A DNA stretch of 8,981 bases, from assembly GCA_021820675.1 (NCBI GenBank), contig JAKADI010000040.1:1-8981 (forward strand). Direction: 5' to 3'. A program made the position numbers and the translations under genes. A model generated the notes under the pieces. The model was given only the letters and a program-made list of their open reading frames with translations. It was not told the origin of the DNA and did no database searches. The DNA is from Bacillota bacterium (GTDB taxonomy: Bacteria > Bacillota > Sulfobacillia > Sulfobacillales > Sulfobacillaceae). The first letter of the stretch is position 1. Every line of letters begins with the position of its first letter. Positions 1 through 6,696 of the stretch are shown in pieces.

Positions 1-1
1 G

Positions 2-61
2 CCAAATCGTCCCGATTATTATAGTTTTTATAATCCGGATGTTCTGGTCATAAATCTTTAA
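2..61 (+). CDS. Possible C-terminal tail of an upstream gene (candidate BrxF), truncated by the window edge
   Basis: Frame 2 is open from the window edge to a TAA at 59-61 and reads PNRPDYYSFYNPDVLVINL. This looks like a soluble protein C-terminus: it mixes aromatic, Asn-Pro-Asp and beta-like hydrophobic residues. The stop lies 41 bases before the preferred start of the ATPase gene, which fits operon spacing. In type 3 BREX loci the small P-loop protein BrxF usually precedes brxC, so that is the natural candidate. The name comes only from position, since no diagnostic motif is present in 19 residues. Frame 3 is also open to a stop at 51-53, but it gives a less convincing peptide rich in Ile. 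If frame 2 is coding, the TATAAT at 29-34 is not a promoter element. Confidence 0.42.
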   Translation, partial: PNRPDYYSFYNPDVLVINL

Positions 62-89
62 CAGGAATTGTCACCGATTCAGAATGAAC

Positions 90-93
90 GGAG
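90..93 (+). promoter_or_regulatory. Ribosome binding site deciding the ATPase start
   Basis: GGAG at 90-93 stands nine bases before the ATG at 103, a normal Shine-Dalgarno distance. The in-frame ATG at 94 directly abuts the same GGAG, leaving no spacer, so it is unlikely to be used. The site therefore favours the start at 103 (protein beginning MKYRDLIQF) over the one three codons earlier. Confidence 0.6.
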
Positions 94-102
94 ATGAAAG
101 AC

Positions 103-3100
103 ATGAAATATCGTGATTTAATACAGTTTCAACCGATATCGTCTGTGATCAAAATTCAAGAGGCCGATGAAACCAGCAAGGCGCTCGAATTGGTCGCGAG
201 CTATGTGATTTCGGATCGGATGGGAAGCCAAATTATTGACCATATTCTTCCCCATTTGCAATTTAACCAAATCGAGGATAACCGCGGCCTGTTTATTGTG
301 GGTAACTACGGTACAGGCAAGTCGCATTTGATGGCGGTGGTGTCCACCATCGCAGAAAATCCTAAGGCGGTAAAGCTCCTGACGAACCGCAAAGTCCAGG
401 ACGCGATGACGGCGATTGCTGGAAAGTTCCAGGTGATCCGGATGGAACTCGGGGGGGTCACCATTGATCTGCGCGATGGGGTCTGCCGTGAGGTGGAGAA
501 AGGACTCAAGTCGCTGGGCTTGGAGTACCACTTCCCCCCAATGAATCAAATTACGAATAATAAAGAAAGTTTCACCGAAATGATGGGACTGTTTAACGAG
601 CGATTTCCGGACCAGGGGTTACTTCTTGTTATTGATGAATTGTTAGACTTCCTCCGATCTCGCAATGAACAAGAATTGGTATTAGATCTGGGGTTTTTGC
701 GGGAACTCGGCGAATTGGCCACGGCGACGCGCCTGCGTGTCATGGCGGGGATTCAAGAGCAACTCTTTGGCAATCCGCGTTTTCAGTTTGTTGCGGATGC
801 GATTCAACGCGTGCAAGCGCGCTTTCAAGAGGTGCGCATTGTCCGAGAAGACGTGGCGTATGTTGTCAGCCAGCGCATCTTATTGAAAAATGCCGAACAA
901 AAAGCCTGGATTCGGGACTACCTTCAGCCATATACACCCTTATACGATAATCTCGCGGCAAGTGTCGACCGCTTCGTCGACCTTTTCCCCATTCATCCTG
1001 ACTTCTTTACAAAGTTTGAGGACATTACTATGGGTGAGAAGCGGGAAATTCTTAAAACCGTGACCGATGAAGTGCGTCGGATTTTAGACAAGGATATCGA
1101 TGAGCAAACCATTGAACTGATTAGTTACGATGCCTATTGGCATTATTTGGATCACAACACGGCCTTGACGGCCGACCCTCAATTTGATGCCCTCAAGCGA
1201 CGGATTCATGAAATCACCAACCGCTTACACAGCGGATTACCTAAGGCGGATCATAAAGCTTTGGCGGATCGCATTATCCCTGCTTTAGCGATTTCTCGCT
1301 TGACGACGGGCAATATGGAGAGTCCGCTGGGGTTGACTGCTCAAGAGATGCGTGATGGGTTGTGTTTATACACCCCATTGGCCATCATGGAGGGGCAGTT
1401 TTTGACCATGACGGTGCGGGCGGTTTGTGAAGAGATGACGCAGGTGCTTTCTCACCAGTATCTGGTGCATAACCGGGAGAATGACCAATATTATATTGAC
1501 ATGGGCGTAGTCGTCGACTACGACGCTCTGGTGAAAGACAAGGCAGATGCTCTCAGCGAAGACAGGCTGAATCATTACTACTTTGATATTCTCGCTACGA
1601 TTCTCGAGCGTAAGGATCCCTATGTGCCCAATTCGAAAATCTGGCGGTACAATGTCAATTGGCCCACACATAATGTCGAACGTCCCGGCTATCTATTTCT
1701 CGGCACTCCCAACGAGCGCCCGACAGCTCACCCGCCCCGGGAGTTTTATGTCTATCTCCTTCCGCCATTTTCCGGTAATCCGTTTAAAGATGAGGGACGG
1801 GACGACGAGGTGTTCTTTCGGCTCGAAAAGATGACCCCAGAATTTCAAGACATGCTGAAAACGTATGCGGCTTTAAAGGAATTGGTCATCAGCACGCCGA
1901 AAGAGAGTGCAGGGTCCCGGGAATATACTCAACGCATTAACCGGCTTATCCCCCTGGTCAGTCAATGGATTTCGGAAAACTTCCTGACCAGTTTCAAGGT
2001 GATTCACGAACACCACACGGTATCGCTGACTGATCTGGCGAAGAAATTGGCTCTGCCCAAGGATAGCGCCGTAGGAGAGCTGGTAACCAAAACTTCGGGA
2101 TATTTGCTGGAGCCGGCACTAGAACGCCAGAATCCCGGCTATCCTATTTTCTCTGCGTTTACCGTACCGGTCACGCAAGTGAACTTACTGCAGTATGCGC
2201 AAGATGCGATCGGATGGATTGCGGGACGGTCTACCTCGAATGTCGCCACGCGGCTGCTTTCCACGCTTGAGCTGCTAGACGGTGACAAAATTCGGCCGAC
2301 CGCATCACCCTATGCCCGTTGGATTATCGGCCTCATGCCCTCATTGTTCCCCGCGGGCTCTACCGCCCATGTGGTGAACCGGTCCGAGATGATTGAGGTC
2401 CAGTATACGCGTAACGGCGTGGAAGATGTGGCGTTCACTCGGCAATACCACTTGGAGCCCGCGCTCTTAATGGTGGTGCTCACAGCCCTCGTGTACAGTG
2501 GGCATTTAATCATTGTCAGTGAGAATATCAAGTATGATGCGAGCAAATTAATGGAGTGGGGCAAGCTTCCCCTTGCCAAACAAATCCAGTTTAATCACAT
2601 TGAACCTCCTAAAGAGCTGCCTTTAGCAGCCTTGGTCAGCCTCTATGAGCTCTTTCATCTGTCCTCAGCGTTGGTGCACCAAGATGCGCAACGAGAAGAT
2701 GGTGTGAAGAGGCTGGCGGAGAAGCGGCAGGCTCTGGGACAAGAGATTATTGGCTGGGAAGAGTTTATCCAAGGGCACAAGACTTTATGGGGAGAGCCAT
2801 TGTGGTCTACAGAAGAGGTCACACAGTGGGTAGAATCCTTCCATGGGCTTCACCAATTTATAGATGACTTGGAAAAGTATAATACGGTCGGAAAGCTGTT
2901 TGCATTTCCTTTGTCTGCAGCGCAGGTTCACGAGTACGAGACCGCAATTATCCGTGCTCGCGAAGAATTCGTGCCGCTCGCGAAGAACATTGAGACCGTT
3001 CAACCGATTTTGGCTTATCTAGAGGCAGCAAGTCAAGTTTTGCCCTCCGATGATCCATGGCAGGCAGACGCTCATGCCGTGAAAGCTCATGTGGTGCGTG

Positions 3101-3813
3101 ACCTGCGAACCCCCCGGGATTTTCTAGAATTACAGAATGCCCTGAAACACCTCAAGCAACAATATCAGCACACCTATATGGCACTGCACACCAGGTATCG
3201 CTTATCTAAGAAGGATGATGACCGGAAGAACCGACTCATTCAATCCCCAGAATGGCGAGCTTTGGCCGATCTTTCTCTTTTGTCGGTGTTAAATAAGGAA
3301 GAATGGGTGACGCTGCAAAATAAATTGGTGGCCAGCAAAATGTGTACAAAGTTGTCGTTACAAACTCTGGAAACGGAAGTCACCTGTGGGGCGTGTCACT
3401 TTAAGCCGTTGGAAGAAGCCAGTGTGCCGACGGTAGACATGGATTGGTTTGAAAATCGGGTCGCCGCATTATTGGCACAATGGGAGAAAATATTGCAAAC
3501 CAGCTTGAACGACCCCTACTGCGCCGCGGCGATCCAATATCTTGATCCAGCTATACGAGAAACTGTCGATAATTTTCTTAAGACCGGCCGATTGCATCTT
3601 CCGCTTTCTGACGGCTTTGTCGATGGGGTCAAGACGGTTTTGGGGGGGATTGAAGCGAAGGAAGTCACGCTAGCATCGTTGCAGGAGCAACTGGGCGGAG
3701 GGAAGCCGTTACGGGTCCAAGAAGCTAAGGAGCGCTTATCACGGGTCATCGATCATTTGCTTGCCGGTAGCGATAATTCCGATAAGGTGCGGATTGTTTT
3801 CAAATTAAAATGA
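103..3813 (+). CDS. brxC: BREX-type large P-loop ATPase, DUF6079/BrxC-like
   Basis: A 1236-residue AAA+-like ATPase, the likely core ATPase of a BREX phage-defence complex. Residues are numbered from the ATG at 103. The Walker A loop GNYGTGKS is at 67-74 (K73, S74). The Walker B strand GLLLVIDEL lies at 172-180, with D178 and E179 as the Mg-binding and catalytic acids. A sensor-1-like strand (RLRVMAGIQEQLF) is at 210-222, followed by FPIHPDFF at 295-302, a motif I associate with BrxC/DUF499-type ATPases. The N-terminal MKYRDLIQF...I..A also fits DUF6079 proteins. Residues about 621-671 look like a winged-helix segment. The C-terminal third is helical and charged, with a Cys cluster (C1081, C1095, C1098, H1099). 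The length of about 1200 residues is normal for the family. The protein is soluble, with no signal peptide or membrane segment. It opens the visible operon and is followed by the methyltransferase. In BREX, BrxC is required for defence; its exact mechanism is unsettled. An ATPase of another BREX-like methylation/defence system is the main alternative. Confidence 0.82.
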   Translation: MKYRDLIQFQPISSVIKIQEADETSKALELVASYVISDRMGSQIIDHILPHLQFNQIEDNRGLFIVGNYGTGKSHLMAVVSTIAENPKAVKLLTNRKVQDAMTAIAGKFQVIRMELGGVTIDLRDGVCREVEKGLKSLGLEYHFPPMNQITNNKESFTEMMGLFNERFPDQGLLLVIDELLDFLRSRNEQELVLDLGFLRELGELATATRLRVMAGIQEQLFGNPRFQFVADAIQRVQARFQEVRIVREDVAYVVSQRILLKNAEQKAWIRDYLQPYTPLYDNLAASVDRFVDLFPIHPDFFTKFEDITMGEKREILKTVTDEVRRILDKDIDEQTIELISYDAYWHYLDHNTALTADPQFDALKRRIHEITNRLHSGLPKADHKALADRIIPALAISRLTTGNMESPLGLTAQEMRDGLCLYTPLAIMEGQFLTMTVRAVCEEMTQVLSHQYLVHNRENDQYYIDMGVVVDYDALVKDKADALSEDRLNHYYFDILATILERKDPYVPNSKIWRYNVNWPTHNVERPGYLFLGTPNERPTAHPPREFYVYLLPPFSGNPFKDEGRDDEVFFRLEKMTPEFQDMLKTYAALKELVISTPKESAGSREYTQRINRLIPLVSQWISENFLTSFKVIHEHHTVSLTDLAKKLALPKDSAVGELVTKTSGYLLEPALERQNPGYPIFSAFTVPVTQVNLLQYAQDAIGWIAGRSTSNVATRLLSTLELLDGDKIRPTASPYARWIIGLMPSLFPAGSTAHVVNRSEMIEVQYTRNGVEDVAFTRQYHLEPALLMVVLTALVYSGHLIIVSENIKYDASKLMEWGKLPLAKQIQFNHIEPPKELPLAALVSLYELFHLSSALVHQDAQREDGVKRLAEKRQALGQEIIGWEEFIQGHKTLWGEPLWSTEEVTQWVESFHGLHQFIDDLEKYNTVGKLFAFPLSAAQVHEYETAIIRAREEFVPLAKNIETVQPILAYLEAASQVLPSDDPWQADAHAVKAHVVRDLRTPRDFLELQNALKHLKQQYQHTYMALHTRYRLSKKDDDRKNRLIQSPEWRALADLSLLSVLNKEEWVTLQNKLVASKMCTKLSLQTLETEVTCGACHFKPLEEASVPTVDMDWFENRVAALLAQWEKILQTSLNDPYCAAAIQYLDPAIRETVDNFLKTGRLHLPLSDGFVDGVKTVLGGIEAKEVTLASLQEQLGGGKPLRVQEAKERLSRVIDHLLAGSDNSDKVRIVFKLK

Positions 3814-3831
3814 GGGTAAAATTTCGTGGAT

Positions 3832-3839
3832 AGAAGGGG
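3832..3839 (+). promoter_or_regulatory. Ribosome binding site deciding the methyltransferase start
   Basis: AGAAGGGG at 3832-3839 lies ten bases before the ATG at 3850. An earlier in-frame GTG at 3826 has its own possible site, GAGGG at 3812-3816, nine bases upstream and overlapping the TGA of the ATPase gene. Reading from the GTG would turn the purine-rich stretch into AGA-AGG arginine codons, although most Arg codons in this gene are CGN. I therefore prefer 3850, but the choice is not certain. Confidence 0.5.
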
Positions 3840-3849
3840 TGCAACCACC

Positions 3850-6696
3850 ATGGCATGGGATTTGGAATGGAAAGATGCAAAGAAGAGCGAGGGACCGGTG
3901 GTTTGTCTCGGGATGACGTTTGCGAATGAGGCTGAACGGCGCGCTTTTTTTACCGAAGAACTGCGGAAACAGTTGCCCATCTTGAAGCAACTAGAGGGAT
4001 TCCCCAAAGGAGCGGATGAAGACATCCTCGCCTTGTCGGACCCTCCCTATTACACTGCTTGCCCCAATCCCTTTATTCCGCAGATTATTGCGGAATGGAC
4101 ACAGGGCCATCATGAGGTTCCCAATGAGGAATACATTCGCGACCCCTATGCTGCGGATGTTTCAGAAGGCAAAAATGATCCGATTTACAACGCGCATTCC
4201 TATCATACAAAAGTCCCCCACAAAGCCATTATGCGCTACATTTTGCATTATACGAATCCCGGCGATATTGTCTTTGACGGATTTGCTGGCACAGGCATGA
4301 CGGGGGTCGCCGCACAGCTCTGTGGCGACCGTAAAACCGTTGAATCGCTAGGATACCGAGTGGACCCTGATGGAACAATCTTGTCTAATGAAGACGATAA
4401 CGCTACATGGAAACCGATTAGCAAATTAGGAGCACGGCATGCTATTTTAAACGATTTAAGTCCAGCAGCCTCATTCATTGCATACAATTATAACACGCCG
4501 ACGGATCCTATCGAGTTCAAAGTCCATGCGGAGAAGGTCTTGCAACAAGTGGAACGGGAATGTGGGTGGATGTATGCGACCTTGCCTGATTACGCGACGG
4601 CTGAACAACGTCAAAGGGCCATGGACTTCTTGGAGGAAGATCCGACCGGCCTTCTTACCCATCACGAAATTCCTTGGGGGCACATCAACTATACTGTCTG
4701 GTCCGATGTTTTCGTGTGTCCACATTGTGCTACCGAAATGGTTTTTTGGGATGTTGCCGTGGACCAAGACAAGGGGAAAGTGCGCGATGAGTTTTTTTGT
4801 CCTCAATGTCATGCCTTGCTCACGAAGAAAAAAATAGACCGAGCGTGGGTGACCGAGTATGATGCGGCGATTCATGAGACAGTGGGTCATGCAAAGCAAG
4901 TGCCCGTGTTGATTAATTATTCGGTGGGAAAGAAGCGAAGAGAAAAGGTACCAGATGCTTTTGACAGGAAATTACTAGTGACGATTGACAAACAGGCGAT
5001 CCCTCATTGGTTTCCAACGGAACGGATGCCTGAAGGGGATGAAAGTCGACGCAACGATCGCATTGGAATAACGCATGTACATCAGTTTTATACGAATGCG
5101 AATCTGTCGGTTATGTCTTCTTATTTGGCGAAGGCCAAAGATCTTTCACAACTTAACCTTCATTATTTGGTACTCACGAGTTTAGCGATTTACGCATCGA
5201 AACTTTCTCGTTGGCGATTGGAAAACAAAAGTGGACCTTTATCGGGAACATTATATATTTCGTCGACAGTCATGCCTCTAGAAGCAAAAACTATTTTACC
5301 AAACAGGATAAAACGATTGTTGTTGGCCAAACAAAGTCTAAACATTACAAAAGGTAACTCATTAGTTAGCACTCAGTCTCTTTACACTATGTGTTGTTCG
5401 GATAACTCCGCTGATTATGTATTTGTCGATCCCCCATTTGGTGCCAATATTATGTATTCGGAATTAAATTTCTTATGGGAAGCTTGGCTTAGGGTTTTTA
5501 CTAATAACCACCTAGAAGCGATCATAAATTCTGTGCAACACAAGACGCTGGTCGACTACCAGCGTATGATGGCGGAGAGTTTCGCGGAAGCGTTTCGTGT
5601 CTTAAAACCAGGCCGGTGGATGACGGTGGAATTTAGCAATACCCAAACGGCGGTGTGGAATGCGATCACCCAAGCGATCCAACAAGCCGGTTTTGTGATC
5701 GCGAATGTGGCCGCACTCGACAAGCAGCAAGGAAGTTTTAAAGCGGTGACGACAACTACCGCGGTGCGGCAGGACTTGGTTATCTCTGCCTATAAACCCT
5801 CCCACGATATTGCGGGCATGATGGACAACCCTCTGAATGAGGAGCAGAGCGTGTGGCGATTTGTCGATGAGCATCTGCGGCATTTACCGGTATTTATGGG
5901 GAAACGCGGGAAGGCCGAAGTGATTACGGAACGCACCCCGCGCAGTATTTATGACCGTTTGGTATCCTATTATGTCGCGCGAGGATGGGCCTTGCCGATT
6001 ACCACCTCGGGAGACTTTCAAGCAGAATTACTCAGGCGTTATCCGGTGCGCGAGGACATGGTTTTTTTAGAAGATCAAGTGGCGGAATATGATCAGAAGC
6101 GTATCCTGGTCAAAGACCTCATTCAGGCTGATTTATTTGTGTCTAACGAATCGACCGCGATTGAATGGATACGGCAGCAGTTGTTGCAAAAGCCTCAGAC
6201 CTACCAGGACCTGCAGCCCGAATTTATGAAATCCATTCAGCATCTCGATAAGTATGAAAATCTTCCCGAGCTCAGCGTACTCTTAGAGCAGAGCTTTTTG
6301 AAATACGATGGAGAAGGCCCCATACCGGACCAGGTCACCGCCTATTTGCGCAACAATTATCGTACCTACCGGGGTGAGAATGTGACGGCGGATATGAGAG
6401 CCAAAGCTAAAGGCTACTGGTATGTTCCAGATCCTCGCAAGATGGCCGACCTCGAAAAACTCCGCGAGAAAGCCCTGTGGAAGGAATTTGAGCAGGTCAT
6501 GCAGGACGCGGGCAAGAGTACGAAGAAACTCAAAGTTTTTCGTCTGGAGGTAATGCGAGCCGGGTTTAAACGGCTCTATATGGAGAAACAATATGCAGAG
6601 ATTGTGAAAATTGGGGAGAAACTCCCGGCGAATGTCGTGGCGGAAGATCTGTTCCTATCCCAATTTGTGGATAATGCGCGGTTGATGCTGGAATGA
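3850..6696 (+). CDS. pglXI: Amino DNA methyltransferase with zinc ribbon, probable BREX-3 PglXI
   Basis: A 948-residue DNA methyltransferase expected to transfer a methyl group from S-adenosylmethionine to an exocyclic amino group (N6-adenine by BREX analogy). Residues are numbered from ATG 3850. SDPPYYTACPNPF at about 63-75 carries an extra DPPY. HTKVPHKAI (motif X-like, about 119-127) leads into the SAM-binding motif I, FDGFAGTGMTG, at 142-152. NDLSP at 201-205 is a motif II candidate. A four-Cys zinc ribbon has C290/C293 and C317/C320. The catalytic motif IV is DPPF at 527-530, followed by GANIMYSELNFLWEAW. RVLKPGRWMTVEF (583-595) and QDLVISAYKP (641-650) are later conserved strands. The last 300 residues match no motif I know. 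The order X-I-zinc ribbon-(recognition region)-IV is alpha-like. The Zn-ribbon architecture fits COG1743-like enzymes, but the WWARRP signature of classic DUF1156 is not seen. The next gene overlaps the stop by four bases. About 5041-5530 is unusually AT-rich. The methyltransferase call is firm; the gene name depends on the BREX-3 assignment. Confidence 0.8.
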   Translation: MAWDLEWKDAKKSEGPVVCLGMTFANEAERRAFFTEELRKQLPILKQLEGFPKGADEDILALSDPPYYTACPNPFIPQIIAEWTQGHHEVPNEEYIRDPYAADVSEGKNDPIYNAHSYHTKVPHKAIMRYILHYTNPGDIVFDGFAGTGMTGVAAQLCGDRKTVESLGYRVDPDGTILSNEDDNATWKPISKLGARHAILNDLSPAASFIAYNYNTPTDPIEFKVHAEKVLQQVERECGWMYATLPDYATAEQRQRAMDFLEEDPTGLLTHHEIPWGHINYTVWSDVFVCPHCATEMVFWDVAVDQDKGKVRDEFFCPQCHALLTKKKIDRAWVTEYDAAIHETVGHAKQVPVLINYSVGKKRREKVPDAFDRKLLVTIDKQAIPHWFPTERMPEGDESRRNDRIGITHVHQFYTNANLSVMSSYLAKAKDLSQLNLHYLVLTSLAIYASKLSRWRLENKSGPLSGTLYISSTVMPLEAKTILPNRIKRLLLAKQSLNITKGNSLVSTQSLYTMCCSDNSADYVFVDPPFGANIMYSELNFLWEAWLRVFTNNHLEAIINSVQHKTLVDYQRMMAESFAEAFRVLKPGRWMTVEFSNTQTAVWNAITQAIQQAGFVIANVAALDKQQGSFKAVTTTTAVRQDLVISAYKPSHDIAGMMDNPLNEEQSVWRFVDEHLRHLPVFMGKRGKAEVITERTPRSIYDRLVSYYVARGWALPITTSGDFQAELLRRYPVREDMVFLEDQVAEYDQKRILVKDLIQADLFVSNESTAIEWIRQQLLQKPQTYQDLQPEFMKSIQHLDKYENLPELSVLLEQSFLKYDGEGPIPDQVTAYLRNNYRTYRGENVTADMRAKAKGYWYVPDPRKMADLEKLREKALWKEFEQVMQDAGKSTKKLKVFRLEVMRAGFKRLYMEKQYAEIVKIGEKLPANVVAEDLFLSQFVDNARLMLE
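5041..5530 (+). other. AT-rich block covering the putative target recognition domain
   Basis: By hand count, 5101-5520 has 158 G+C in 420 bases (about 38%). Flanking parts of the same gene have 62 of 120 (4021-4140, about 52%) and 95 of 180 (5581-5760, about 53%). Codon choice shifts as well, with CTA leucine, ATA isoleucine, AGG arginine and many A/T-ending codons. The block encodes residues about 398-561 of the methyltransferase. It lies after motif I and the zinc ribbon, and includes the DPPF motif at 5428-5439. The edges are approximate, and a milder AT-rich patch begins near 4921. In alpha-type amino methyltransferases the target recognition domain occupies this interval. The block is therefore read as a specificity module of different ancestry; this is inference from composition and position. 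Confidence 0.55.
6693..6696 (+). promoter_or_regulatory. ATGA stop/start overlap, translational coupling
   Basis: The helicase ATG (6693-6695) shares bases with the TGA stop of the methyltransferase gene (6694-6696). No convincing Shine-Dalgarno sequence stands at the right distance upstream; the nearest purines (CTGGA) touch the start. Ribosomes finishing the methyltransferase probably reinitiate here, which would tie production of the two proteins together. Confidence 0.7.

Noticed and set aside
12..38. TATAAT at 29-34, and an imperfect dyad (GATTAT 14-19 with ATAATC 30-35), as promoter or operator.
   Set aside because: No -35-like hexamer stands 16-18 bases upstream, there is no extended -10, and the stretch can be read as the coding end of an upstream gene. 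AT-rich dyads of six bases arise easily by chance.
964..981. Repeated GTCGAC hexamers close together.
   Set aside because: They fall in frame in Val-Asp codons, have no regular spacing and do not form an array.
1506..1522. Perfect seven-base hairpin (CGTAGTC, loop GTC, GACTACG) inside the ATPase gene.
   Set aside because: It encodes an ordinary Val/Asp/Tyr stretch, has no U-run after it, and lies far from any gene boundary, so a terminator or regulatory role is not supported.
451..3648. Runs of seven G (451-457 and 3642-3648) in the ATPase gene as phase-variable tracts.
   Set aside because: Both are read in frame as Gly-Gly codons and are shorter than tracts usually known to switch. Similar seven-base T runs occur in the next gene, so this is ordinary codon use.
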